The notes under the pieces: model-generated
Told to the model about the DNA's origin: nothing
Databases searched by the model: none
Seen by the model: the letters and a program-made list of their open reading frames with translations, nothing else
Program-made: the position numbers and the translations under genes
In this document: positions 11,877 through 26,000 of the stretch, piece by piece
Layout: every line of letters begins with the position of its first letter
Numbering within the stretch: the stretch's first letter is position 1
Origin: Antennarius striatus
Taxonomy: Eukaryota; Chordata; Actinopteri; Lophiiformes; Antennariidae
DNA: 64,000 nt
Direction of reading: 5' to 3'
Assembly: GCF_040054535.1 (NCBI RefSeq)
Contig: NC_090783.1
Span: 5,188,001 to 5,252,000, forward strand

Positions 11877-14800
11877 ACGCTTTCATTGGCTGCTTTTCTT
11901 ATTTTTAACCCGTAGTGAAACATTTGACCCACTTTAATGTGTTTTTTTTTTGTCTATATACAGTAAATGCAAAAGATTTCCCAATCAGGGAGTCCTACAG
12001 ACTCACATAGCAAGATATTACATCTCTGAATTTTTCTTTCAAGTGATCAGTAGATTCTATAATATAAAACAGTCATCTGCCACCTCTTCTCCTTCTTCTT
12101 CTTCTCTTCCTCACCTTCTTCTTCTCTTTTGTTAATTTTTAGATCTGAGGTCAGGCAGCGGCTTCTCGGACGTCCCCCTTGATTGGCCGGTGTGAGGCGT
12201 TTCCTGTCTGCCCCCCCCCCCCCCCCCCGCCCCGGTGCTTCTCTCCAGGAACACGGTAAGACCTCAGGAGACGGACGTTTAGCTGCAGCTGCTGCTCTTC
12301 TCAGGTGCTGGTGGAGGGAAACCCCACCACCACCCTTCCTGAACGGTGCTTGGGAGTATTGTGTTACTTTCCATCTTGTTTTGAGCAATCGTAAATAGAG
12401 GAGTCGTAAACATGATATCTAAAAACATCTAAATCCCTTTTAGAAACACCATCATTCTCGACATACATCACATTACTTTCTTATCATCGTTTGTATTCAT
12501 CCTCTCAGTTAGGTCCAATAGATTTCGAGCTTTAACAAAGTATAGCCCCAAAACCGCTCGTCTAATTTTCTGAATAATTGATTCTTGTTCCACGACTACC
12601 TTCGCTGGTCTGAGGACCACACCTGCACCTGCACTCCCTCCCACCTCTTAGCTGCAGCACCCGAGGCCGAAGCATGACGCCCAAAGGAATTCACGCCAGC
12701 CGTGCGAGCCGATGATAAGCTCACATCTGAGAGGCTAACTGCTCAGATTCTCAGTGTCAGCGGTCACGGATCATCTCTGTTCCCACAAAAACAACCAGCT
12801 CCAGAAATCTCAAGCATCTCCGCTTCAACACAGGCGCTCAGTTTGCAGTGTTTTATTTCTTCATACTTTTATACATAGAGTTAAAAAAAAAATAAAGCCA
12901 TCATTCTAGAGTGAGACATACAATATGGCAGTAACAGCATTTATTTTATATTTACGTTTTAAAAATGAATCACACCATGTGAAAATGCTCAGTTAGCGCT
13001 ACTTTTCACAGTTCTTTTGAAGCACTTGAAGGGGTTAAAGATTAATTTAACATCGCTATGTTATCTGTTTGTACACTGAGGAGATGAGTTCAAGTGGATC
13101 ACGTCTCCCGTGAGATGTTTTTGAGATGCTGAAAAAAAAAAAAAAAGTATGGAAAAGGAAACGGTGAACTCTTCACTCATTACCACCTGGTCCGGGAAGC
13201 GATGAGCAAGCTGGAAACACAAGTTAAAAGGCTGCTCACCATTCTGCAGTCCTGGATAATGGATGTGAGCTGACAGGTCATAAACCAAACCAGCATAATT
13301 AGACCTGGGTCTTCACTGTGTTATTTTCCAGTCAGACCTCAGCTTTCATGTTTAATGGTTAATGATGGAGGAAACTGTCTGCGCCGCCTGGATGAATATC
13401 TCACATCGAGGACCAGGATGTGAAGAATAGAGCTACACGTGTCTGTTTCTTTTTGTGCCAAGAGCTTTTATCATGTCATTCAATTTAAAATATAATTCTG
13501 AGCAAACATCATGATTTCCCAGGGCAGTGTAAACACACATTTATTTTCGCCAGGATGACAATGTGCCATCTGTCGAACACAGGATACGTATCTCAGTAAT
13601 GACAGTGAAGGCGAGCTTCCTGCTCCCGTGGTTTGATGTGGTTCAGATCAGCCGGTCGGCCGTTACACCTGGGCAGCTTTACAGGAGGGAGGGCCCGTCG
13701 GAAAACCGGAAAGATATTCCCTTCACCAGAAGAAAGCGTGTGGTTGGAGGCTGGGTCGGCCCCCTTTTCTCTCCTTACTTCCTCCCACAAGCCACAAAGC
13801 TATGATCAAAAAACTGTTAATTGCAAAGTGGTGACCGTAACTATGACACTGATGTGTCTGGAATAGATGCTGTGCAGGCTGTTTTGTGGTGGTTAACTGT
13901 TTGTCAGCACTCTTTTTTTTCCTGGAAGTTGTGGATGACTTTCACACTTTAACAGAAACATAATGATTTTAAAGTCCGTAGTTACTAAGGGAGGAAATGT
14001 TCAAAGTCAAAACGTCAAATGTGTCGCCGACGCCTCGACCGTAGCAGTCAGTAAACCATAATGGGTTCATGTGCCCTTTTGCTCGTCTTAGATCAAAATG
14101 GCTGATTACCGATTATTGGTGATTGAGCCGCCGGTGTTTACTTCATGCAGCGGAATCCCTGGAAGCAGTTCGTACATCCTCTGGCAAAGTTGAACAGGTC
14201 AGCTCCACTTGTTAAAGTGTTAGTAAAAAATGTTAACGTCATTCCAGGCATACAAGTTGACCGTTACAGGACAAGATAAATCTTCTTGTTGTGTTTTGAT
14301 CTTTGACCTCCAAAGATGCCATTCTTGAACATCCTGTCAGCATATTTGAAACGATACACCCAATAAAATGGGAAGAGGAGGTGAGATAATTGTTTCCCAT
14401 AGTTATTGACTTTCAGTTTCTTTGAGAACTTTTATGAGGTCATGGTTTGATGTAAATACGGTTTAGAATTTTTTTTACTGTGATGTCATCTCGTGTGTAC
14501 ACCAGGCTGATGCTTCCCTTTGTGTGTGCGTGCAAACAGTGTCCTGAATTATCTGTTTTCATGCTTCGGTTCCTTCCTAGATTTCTGGTTCGGAGGGCTT
14601 GTCAGAGTTCACAGGTCAGGTAATCGTAATTAAAGGGAACACAAGGACCGCAGAAGAATAATGTGGCCTCAATGTCAGAGTCAACAGCCTCAAATTCTTC
14701 ACCCGTCATGGAGCAAGTCTCTACAAAATGTGATTTGCAGCAGCTGCTGTGATGCGAGGCTCAAAACATGATACGTGTTAAGAGAGACGGCTGCTCTTGA

Positions 14801-17800
14801 CAGTTTTTATTCCACTAGTGACTCAGTTTTTCTGATGCTAAGTAACATACTTTTTTTTTTTTTTGCTGTAATCAAAGCCGTCTTCCTTTTTGCCTGATGC
14901 ACCGACTTACTTTTTATTTTAAGAGATTTTGAGGTACGCCGGGCCTCGACCTTCACCCTCTGCAGCGTTGACATTTTACAGGAACAGTGTCACATTTTCT
15001 AGATTCTTCCTTTGTTCTTCAGTTCACGCTTTAGCCGGTGGCCCGCAAACATTTTCAAGACATAATTAGGTTGTGAGTTTCACTTCTTTACACCATACTA
15101 CACTTGTTTCACTTTGAGAACACTAGAGGAAACACTCCACAGACAACACAGGAATAGACTCAGCAAGTCACTGACTCATGTGGGGGTCACAGTTGTGTTC
15201 ATTAATGGCATTTTGTAATCCATCGTCTGAGCTGCCTCCACCCCATCCAGTTTGCAAAGCTTTGTGCAACTCACCAAAAGAGGAGACGGTGAAGTAAAGA
15301 CAAATTACTGTAGTTTATAAATGTGTCATAATCACCAGTGTTCACAGCTTTGAAAACTGCTTTTACGTTACCAATTCTGGGAACCTCCTTAACCATTAAC
15401 GTGATGCTGAAGAGAATGAATAACTAAACCAATAATAACCAACTTCGCTCAGAAATGTGTCTTCAGGTTGGGTGAACTGAAACAAGCGAGGTTGGATTAG
15501 TCATCGGTCACGAGTGAAATAGTACGAATGGAAAACTAAAGAAAAGATCGTAAAGTGAGTTAAAACAGCGGGGAGAGAGACATAAATGATAAATGTTAAT
15601 ATGGACACAGTGACATGCTGATATTTTGGGATAACATAAAAATTTTAAAGTCTGTAAAACGTAAAGCATGGGACTGTGAATTTACCCTCTAAATAAATCT
15701 GGGGTCTGGACTTTTAGGGACACTTTTCCCTCCTGCTGTCCTCTCCGGGTTGATTTAGACATTCCCGCCCCGGCTCTGTGCAGTTGGTAGAACCGCTATG
15801 ATCAGAGGCCTGCTGACAGACGGATGTTCATTCACCTGTCGGTATCGCCGCCGGCGTCGACTCCACATTCCTCAGGTAGCGACAGATTGTCAGGCTCATT
15901 ACGTCTCAGCCTCTTTATTCTTGAACAGTTTGAAGTGACCTCAGGTGGGATCTCACGTCAGGCAGAATGAAAGCAACTAAAAACAATTAGCCTTCCTCCG
16001 TGAAAGTCGATGCGTGAAACATCAGAGGATAGTTATGAAATCCATACGTTAGTCTCCTCCGGGCAATAGCTGGTGTGAGTTTACAGACAGGTGGCGCTGT
16101 ATGAGAATAACCCAATACTGCTCACATTTCATGAGGAGGTAATTAAGGCAGAGTTGGTTGACTGCTGTAGCATGCTACTGCTAACACCCACTGGGTTTCA
16201 GTCCCACTTCTGATGTGTGTTAAGATAACTGATCACAATAAAGGCCCAACAGAAAACAGGTATCTGAATGATCATTAGGAATAAAATGAAAAAACCTGTC
16301 ATTGGTAAAAGAACCTGGAAGCTTGGCATTAGAGTCTTTTAAATAGGAGCAGGTTCTGGTTTCAGTGTCGTGTGCACATTAGGTGTGTCGCTTTGGTGAA
16401 TCTATTCTTAAACTTATCACTATTTGATCGGGGTGACAGAGAAGAGAGCAGAGCCATGGTCCAATGGGATGCCACAGGCACATCCATCAAATGGGTGTTT
16501 AAATTTATTTTTCCAACTTAAACTTACATTGAAATACTTAAAACTATTTTTTATAAGTTGTTTTATTTATAATGGAGCCATAATCATGCGTGGAACATCT
16601 GTCTGCGTTGAAACGAAACTTCGAAGTGAGCGACCCATTAATCCTGATTTCTTTTTATCGTTCCAGTTGTTCCAACTTCTGTTTCTGTGCACGCCCCTTG
16701 TTGTGTCAATAGCCCCCCCCAATAAAGACGTTCATTACTCCACAAAATGCACACTGGTTCACTTCAGAGTCACATGATGCAATGTCCTCCTCTTTATTTA
16801 TGTATTAAATTTAAAACCTCTTTAAGAACAGAAGGGAACAATAAGAACTTACTTAACCTCTAGAGGATTTGGGATAAGAGTCATTGTTAGACCTGAATGT
16901 CATTTGTGGGTGACTGAAAAGAACCAACATCCTCGCCTGAGATTCAGCGGAGCATTTTCTTCCATACTGATAAATCCCCTTTGGAATGTCCACTCTATCA
17001 GCAGCCAGGTCGCACTGCAGCGAGCAGCTGTTCTGATCTCTGTCGTTGTGGCTCAACCCAGGGTCGGTGTTCAGATGGCAATCGCCGTAACGTCCCACCT
17101 GAACCCGGGTCTAAGTTAACATAACGACTGCTTTCAAACTGAGGTCAAATTTAAAATATTAATTGTAAAGGAAAAGCAATGACGGAGATTTGTATATTTA
17201 CTGAGACATGTATTTGGGTACGTCAAACATGTTGTCAATGGTTGTGCAGCTGTTCAATGGATATGCGTAAATCACATCAATAGATTTGGAGTAGCATTAT
17301 GTCAGCTAGCCTTGCCCTCCAACAGATGTTTCGCTATAGAGGTCAGAGGTCATGGCAAAAGCCACATAAACTTGGTCAAAGCAGAAGTTGCAGGTATAAA
17401 AAGCAGCTGATTACAGGACACATGGATGTGGGACAGTGTGCATGGTTTTCATCGTTCTGTCCTATTTTTGCTTTTCAGATGACGGACAGACTCAAAGGAC
17501 GGACAAGGACATTTATTCTGGAAGGAATTGAGTTGCTTCACTGTTAAAACAGCAGCTTTTTTATTTTTTATTTTTTATAATTGAAGGTCAGCTAATCTCA
17601 GCTTTTATTGATAATTGAATATTTGTGCTTTCCGGACACAATATATGGACTAAATGTTAATATTTTTAAAACTACTGTAACACAATAAGTCCCCATTTTT
17701 ATCAAATTGAAGCAGCTTCTGAATATATAATCAACACAGCAGTGACCAGCCGCTGCATCTCATCCTGTGGACACACATACACGGAAGCTGGAAACTGATA

Positions 17801-20800
17801 TGAATGAATAACGAAGTAAAATGCAGCTGTAACATCATAAAATATGTCTTCATACATGATGTTAGAATCGCTGACAAATAATATATTATGATTTAAATAT
17901 TATTAATTACATTCATTAAATGTTTGATTTCTGCTTGCAAATTTCAAATAAGGAAGCTATAAAGTAAATTGTTGCAGGTTTATTGTTAGATTTGGTTGTT
18001 AATGGTTAACGGTCTCATTCAAGAAAAAATAATAATGTAGATAATGAAATGTTGTTACAGTTAGGGTAAGTGTAAATATTAGAGGTGTATATTCATTTCA
18101 CTGAGATCATTAAATGTGAACTCATAACCTGCTGTTTTAAAAATTCTCTTTAATCTTCATTGGTAAAATAAAATGAAAAATATAAAAGATAATATGGAGT
18201 TTAAATGTTTTAATTCTTGTATCAATTTCGATTGCAGTCTTTGTAAATGCAGTGTTTTACTGGGTTTCTCTATGTTGGTTCTATTCAGTTGCATTAAAGT
18301 TTCTATGATGCTTTAAAATTGTGTGAAATTCTTTAATGTGATTATGTAATAATCCAGACATGATGCATTATTTATAGGATTTCATCTGCTTGTTTACCTT
18401 GGAAACAGATCATGTTAATGAGGATTCATAAAGTCTGTCATCCTGTCTCTGCTGCTTCCACCAACTGTTCTTTCAGATAGCCTCTTACTTGTTCTACTAC
18501 AAATGCAAATGACTTCAGGTTCAAACACATTCAGTTCAAAGTGGCGGCGTTAAAAGACAGGAATGCCTTAATGGTACATTCTTGGATCAGTGACCAGCAT
18601 TCTGATTTTGGACCCTGTGTTGTCTAGTAGTAGTAGTGAGGTGCTACATGGTGCAAGTTAAAACTTCAACACAGACCTGACTGACGGACTAATCAGATAT
18701 CTAGAAAATATCATCCATTTGATTTCAGGAGCAATAGAATTGATGTGTTGCCTGGTTTTTGGGTCTCTATTTAGACCTCTGCTATATCCAGCTTGTTTCC
18801 ATGGGCTTCCTTCAAAGACAAGTGATAGCCTATATCAATCCTCCCGCTGGATACTTTAATCCACCATTAAGCAGATGAAATGGTGCTCTGACCCTGCAGG
18901 GCAGCGGTGATGGCAGGAGCGGATCTAAAATTTGAGCGCATACCCCTCAATCCTGACCGCAGTCATGACATGACACCCTGCGCCAGATCAGCCAGTGCAG
19001 CGGGACGCAAACTCTTCCTCCTCGGAACTGGATCCAAATGTCTCAAGTCTCAGTATCCTCTATTTATACGCTGTGTATATTTACAACAGAACGGATGATT
19101 AGGATGCTCGTACATAGTGACTAGAATTTAGGGCTAGTCTACTTTGGCTATTTACGGGGACAAGGCGTGGAGGGTTGAGACTCCTTTTCTGATGTCATAG
19201 ATTTTTTTCTCTATGTATTTCATTATTTCTGTTTAATGTTAAATAGTTGAAAACTTCCAAATTGAAAATCTGCTCAACATTCAACTGAAGGTCTTTCCAC
19301 AGTCAATAACAAAACACTTCCTGGCATCAGGAGAGAAACATCATTCATCTCGACTCAAGAAACTCATAAAACATGTGACAAACTTGATGAATCCGGGAAA
19401 GTTTAAAATTTATGCTGTTGTTTAAATATTTATCCTGTGAGTTTGCTGGAAAGTATGCGCGCCCATTGGACTGCATGTCGTTGTCGACCTGCACCGGCAT
19501 ATTTATGAGTGTGTTTAGGAGAACGGCTGTGATGCTGCAGACCTTTACCGACAGACGACTGTACTCACGCACACTGACAGTGATAGATCTCTAGTAATGT
19601 CCTGCACAGCTGGATTGAGTCGTTTGTCATCCCTATGAATGATTGAGGTTATTTAGAAGAATTCAGAACGGGAAGATCGATCACTCAAAGCGCTGGAGAG
19701 GGAGAACATTCATCAAGCTACTGTCAGCAGTGGAATATGATTTATTTGATTACATCAAGTAAATCATCTGAATTGAAGTCATGTATGTTCTTGTTATTCT
19801 AAACTATTACAGTAATGCTTGATACACTCATTCAACTAAGGCTCCAGTTAGCCAACCAATCATGATACAGGTGATAGATAAGCTGTGTTCTTACCAAGAA
19901 AACTATAAAATCCATGTTCGTTACATCCTGTTTCAAAGCGGTGATGTATTGTGATTGTCAGTGTTTTTGTGTGTGTTTGTCCATTTCATAGATCAAAGCT
20001 AGTTCTTTGATCTATGAAAAGCACTAGCTTCGATCTTTGACCTATGCAAGAAGGTTAGGGTAAAAATCTGAAATCAGGGGTGTTGCAGGATGTTGTAGTC
20101 TGTGACTGCATTGGTTCTAGTTTCTCTTTGTTTATTCTGTTGTCATTTTGTCATTTCTTGTCTCTTAAGCTAAAAGTTAAAGCCGTATTGGATGGTGTAT
20201 AAGATATTATTTCAAGTAAATTATTCTGTCTGGCCATATGGACTGTGTCTGGCTTCCGTCAACCAGCTCTTCATTCTTTGGTAATAACATGCTAAATCTA
20301 AGCAATGAGCACAAATCTGCAGAAAATCTCAATGAGACTAAGAAGGATTGAGTTTGGAACAAAGTAGGGGATAGACAGTCAAATGCAATGGATGAAATAA
20401 AACAGAATCACATTAATGAAGCGTTACAGAAATGACACATGGAATAAAATGTAATAAAGTGTAATAAAAATGTAATAAAGACATGTAATAAAATGACAAT
20501 AAAAATAAAGCCTGCTAAAGCTTTTTGTTTATGGGATGTATCTTTATAAATAGCTTAAAGGAGACGGAGACTCAGAATGAGGCTTAATCTTGACAGACAT
20601 CTGCATAAAGAGAACAAAAAGAAAATTGTGTCTTCTCCCTGGGTGACTGTTGTGGATACAGAGATGGGATCCGCTCCGGATTTATTTCCCATCTATCATT
20701 GGGTCGTTACAGCCCGCTGTCATCATTTGGTGCCCCCTGGATGAAGGGTGGATGTCGGGTAGCAGTGCTTGGCCTTGACCCAACTTCCCTCTTTGTTTAC

Positions 20801-23072
20801 TTGAGACACTCATTAAAGGCATGTCATGCCTTTCGTATCGTAATTGGACAAAGCCAACCTGACGGGTGAGAGAATGCCGAGCTTCTACTTGAGAACAGAT
20901 GTGTCTTTAATTTTAACCCATCAACTTAAGATAAAGAGAAGAATTTGACTCTTTAGTCCGCAGGATATTTTTGTAGTGGACTTCTTTGCCATGGGAGGAA
21001 TGAGAGTGAAATCTTGGAGTAACAGAGTATAAAAAGCTCGGTGTGTTTGTTTCTATAGTTACACCTCGCTGTGCGCATTTGTGTTTGTGTGTGTCTTCTT
21101 TTTTTATTCCTGGCTTGTTAAGAGAAGAGCGCAAGATTTATTTACAGGGATGCAATGAAAAGTGTGATACAGAATGCCTGGATGGATATGGCATCTCTGC
21201 TATTCAGGCTAAGCTTAGAGGAAGGTTGTTGAGTGGTTCAAAGTCCTCCTGAAAGCACTGTCATTGCTAATAAACAGAGGAACAACAATAATTGTCATGG
21301 AGGATTAAATTAGATTTCTCCCATTGAATTCTGGAACACATCCTGAAAATGTCCAAGAAAATTCCTGTTGTTAGTCCTCCATTCCTGAAATGTATTCAGT
21401 CATATTCTTCAGAACTTTTTATCAGCTGCTAATCAGAAAAGTTCAGAGGTGCCCATATCAATTTACATAATAGAATTTAATATATAATACTGTAATGTAT
21501 CACAACTGACATCAGTAACAATAAAACATGTAAATATTTCAAAAATGCCATCCACTGCAATTGAAAGAACTGCGGAAAAACGTTTGAGCAATGCACACGG
21601 ATCACTTCATCGAGTGACAGCCCCGACCCAAAAGATGATCCATAAAAGGCTACTCGGTATTTTTATCTTAACATGACCTTGTACGTCATCCTGACTACAC
21701 ATTCTCACATTCTCACTGCTTCCAATATGACTCTTGAAATCTCCACTCAGAAATGCTCTATTCTTTGCAATTTCTTCATATTTACAACAAATGTTTTATC
21801 AAAATAATATTATCTTATCACTGGAATTAATGTTTTCAATTTAAAAAAAAATCTTTATTTAATCAGACCCTGTCATAATAACAGAGGGTGGTACTAAGAT
21901 TAGTATTAAATCCTATGTTACATGATTTCCTCCATGCTCAGGGTGGACTTTATACAGTATTAACAACTAAGAAACACAGACAAGGAACTATTTTGGGAAA
22001 CTTCCAAGTATCCCAGCAGGGTTTTGTGTTTGTGTTTTCATTTTCCTTCCACCTGTCCCACCAGCTGATGTCAGGTTATTGTCCCTTGGTGTGGGTTGAA
22101 TGGCCGGTCTGGTGCCGAAGCCAAAGTGTCCACTGACGTGACCTCACTGCTACTGAAGCGCTTTTAGAAAAGTCGTGTGTATTTACTTGTTATGTTGATA
22201 GTGATAATCAACATTTAAAGTTTTTGTTTTGTGTTTGCTAAACTTTGTCAAGTTTAATGTCTCCAAACGCCACCTTTAAAACGATAAAAGGAAAAAATAA
22301 CCTAACTTTAAATATCTTTTGCTCGTCACTCTATAAGAGATAAGGAATTTACTGTATTGCAAAGTGATTGTCCCTCCAAACAACTTAACACAACTGTCCA
22401 CAACAATGACCGCTTAGTGCTTTATTCCACCACCGATTTGAGGCCACAAACTGAGAAAAATAAATTTCTTACATGCATAATTTACAAATGTGAATATATC
22501 AAGGAAAGATGTGTTTATCTATACGTTTAGAATGATAAGTAAATAAGCTGTGCATTAGTTTTGTCCTGTCTTATGCAGAGAGATGAAAGTGTTCTTGATC
22601 ACTTTGGCGCCACAGAATTAGACTCGATAAGGTTTGGAACTGGAGTTTACCCCCCCCCCCCTCCACACTAACACACACTTATTTCTTTTCAGAATGACAG
22701 GGGGGTGGGGGGATGGGGAGTTGTGAGGGTAGTGCCGGTTCAGTGAGCACTCTCCTGGTCTTGTCCAATGGTCTCTCTTAAATTAGCTTTGGGGGGCAGG
22801 AGGTTCCCTCCCCACCCTGACAGAAGGAGGAGCCTATGTCTGTCACTGTCTACTGTTTCATCATTACCTGCACGGTCCTGCAGCATTCACCACACTTGTG
22901 TGTCTGTGTGGCCACATAGAAACAGAGACAGTGAGACAGGATACACTCCAAGGCCCAAATCATCACAGAGGGTTTTTGGGTTTTTTTATAGACTACCTTT
23001 TTTTCCTACCTGGGACAGGAACCTGCCTTCCTCCACAGACTAAAATTAATTGCAGGGCAACTAGCAACGGAT
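11877..23072. other. Intergenic, no gene seen
   Basis: About 11 kb of AT-rich sequence between the sialomucin-like gene and frem3. The first kilobase probably includes the 3' untranslated region of the upstream gene. There is a run of 18 C at 12211-12228 and a 14-bp-arm hairpin at 19985-20018. Open frames are short, lack splice context and resemble no family I know. TTGCAG ends at 23055, just before the frem3 ATG, and may be an acceptor for a non-coding first exon of frem3; no matching donor was identified. Confidence 0.6.
19985..20018. repeat. Perfect 14-bp inverted repeat (hairpin)
   Basis: TTCATAGATCAAAG at 19985-19998 is followed by CTAGTT and then its reverse complement CTTTGATCTATGAA at 20005-20018. 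A further imperfect copy of the arm (CGATCTTTGACCTATG) follows at about 20031-20046. The sequence just upstream (19921-19970) is shared with the right end of the window, so this is probably part of a dispersed repeat. Confidence 0.6.
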
Positions 23073-26000
23073 ATGGCTGGTTGTCTGCAAAGTTTGCCAC
23101 TTTGTCAAAGGTGGACACTTTTGAGATCCTTGCTTGTGACATTTGCTCTCAGCTTCTGTTTTGTTTCAGTAAATGCAGAGCCATTTGACCCCGATCACCT
23201 TTATCACCACACAGGACCTAATGAAGACAATATCATCATAGCTAACAATGGGATCCGGGTGCCTTTGGGCAGGTCTGTGTTTCTGGACCCTTTGAATGAC
23301 CTGGTAACAGAAGTGCACCCCGGTGACCGCTGTCATATCACAGTTTTGGACAATGACCCACTGGCCCAGAAACCTGGGATGCTGACCCCTAAGAAGTTCC
23401 CATGCTTGTTTGGACCAGATGAAGTGAAATACATCCATCTTGGATCTCGAAGCCCCAGCAAGGACCGGGTGAAGCTACAACTCCGTTATGATTCCCAGAC
23501 GAAAACGATTATCATCCCATTCATGCTGGAAGTGGAAGTTGTTTTCCAGCAGCTTGAAATCCTCACCAGGAATATGCCCCTTACTGTGGAAAAGCTCCAT
23601 GGTGACAGCAACCCTGTTGATAGGAAAGCATTGGAGTTTTCCTTTGAGGACGGTGTCACACAGTGCAAGATCGGCACTTTTGCTGGCGAAGGAGGTCTTC
23701 CCAGGTATGGCATTCTTTTGAATAACCCCTTAAATGGCCAGATGATTGACTGTGATGAGTTTGTGACACAAGGCATCCGCTACAAGCACACAGCTACAAC
23801 CAACTCACCAAACAGAGACTATATTCCAATGCGAGTAGAGCTGCAGGATAATGAAGGTAACATCATAATGCAAGAGCATTTCCAAATGATGGTTAGAATC
23901 AGAGAAGGGGCAGAAAACACTGCTCCTAAACCCAGCTTTGTAGCGATGATGATGATGGAGGTTGATCAATTTGTGATGACGGCTATTACAAATGACATGC
24001 TAGCCGCTGAAGATGTTGAGTCTGACCCAGATGATTTAATCTTCAACATCACTTTACCGCTTTACCCCCAGCAAGGCTACATTATCAGCACAGACGATCA
24101 GAACCTGCCAATCACCTCTTTCTCTCAGAGAGACATCAAAGATCTTAAAATAGCCTATAAACCCCCCTCAGATGACTCCGAAGTAGAGAGGATTTTCCAG
24201 CTAGAGCTTGAAATTGTAGACCCTGATGGTGCTGTATCTGATACATTTGCTTTTATGATTGTGGTGAAACCGATGAATACCTTGGCTCCTGTAGCGACCA
24301 AAAATACAGGGCAGCTATTGTTTGAAGGACAATCTAGAGCTCTCTCCAGCTCCCAGAATTTAGAGATCAGTGATGAGGATAACCTGGAAGATGTCAGAAT
24401 TACTGTTGTTGACGGCTTAAAGCATGGAGACCTGACTGTGCTCGGCGCTCGGAGGAAATTCTTCACACCTACTGATCTAGACGCAGGAATTGTGGTGTAC
24501 CAGCATGATGGCAGTGATACCTATAGTGACAACATCATCTTTAGAATGACTGATGGCACTAACAACGTCGAATTTTTGTTCCCCATCACTATCGCTCCCA
24601 CGGACGATGAGCCGCCTATCATCAATGCTAACACCGGCCTAGTGCTGTTCAAGAATGAAGTCATGCAGATCTCTCCCTTCATACTGAGTGCCACAGATAT
24701 CGATTCGGAAGATTCTACCATTAAGTTTATCTTGGAAGCACCTTACTCCATTATAGGGGAGCTCTTGCTACGGCAGGTGGAGCCTCCCTCCGACCCGTCT
24801 CTCTGGAAGTTCAGCGAGACAGATGAGATGTTTGAGCAGGTGGTGACTGAGTGGTTTCAGCAGGATATTCTTGATGGAAAGCTCTTCTATCGTCACATCG
24901 GACCCCATAGCACGACTACAGTGATTGATAATTTTGTGTTCCGAGTTCAAGATGATAATGATCCTCCTAATCAATCAGGTGAACACATGTTCACCATCAA
25001 AATCCATCCTGTGGATGATCTGTCCCCAGAACTGTTTGCTGGCACCACCCTTCACATGACAGTACAGGAGTATGAGCTGACTCCATTCAAGAAAAAATTC
25101 TTGTGTTATACTGATTTAGATTCAGATGACAGGGACTTGAAATACACCATTATCAAGAGCCCTACCGACACAGATGAGAATAATCCAGCCCCTTTAGGTA
25201 ACATTGTACTGACTGACAGCCCTGACACTGTCGTCACAGAGTTCACACAGGCCCAAGTCAATCACCACAAGGTAGCTTACAGGCCTCCAAACCAGGAGTT
25301 GGGCATCACTCCAAAAGTGGTTCAGTTCACATTCATTGTGGAAGATACTGCAGGTAACACAGCTGATGGACTCTTTACCATTTTTCTACAGCCAGTTGAC
25401 AATACGCCCCCACTTATCACTAATGCTGGGTTCACCCTTATGGAAGGAGGCACATATGTCCTCTCTAAGAAAGACCTGCATGCTACAGACACAGACACAG
25501 ATAATCAAAATATTGTCTTCACCGTAGTCCAGGCTCCGATCAATGGGAAGCTACAGTATTTGGGGATTGACATGACAAACGGTGAAACATTCATCGTAGA
25601 TGACATCGAAAATGGCCGCATAGCCTACATCCACGGTGGAGCCGAATCCCTCAGTGATGTCATTAAGATTGATGTCAGTGACGGTTTTCATGAAGTTCCC
25701 ATCACCATTAAGATCATCACCGAACCAGTTGATGACGAGACTCCCACCATTATGCTTCCTGACGGTTTGCTCGGAGCATCCATCGATGTACTGGAGAATG
25801 GAGCAACAGAGATAACAAGCAATGTCATTCAAGGTCGTGATGAAGACACAGATGACCTTATGCTTACTTTCATTGTTGAGGAGCCTCCCAGGTTGGGTGA
25901 AATCCTTGTTAATGGTGCTCCTGCTGAGAGATTCACCCAGGAAGATATCATAAACGGCATAGTGGTGTATACTCACACATCTGGTGAGATTGGACCTGTC

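Noticed and set aside
12047-12398. Overlapping frames on both strands near a poly-C run
   Set aside because: Low-complexity Pro/Gly/Lys runs from homopolymers. No plausible join to the upstream gene, which already ends in a stop at 11876.
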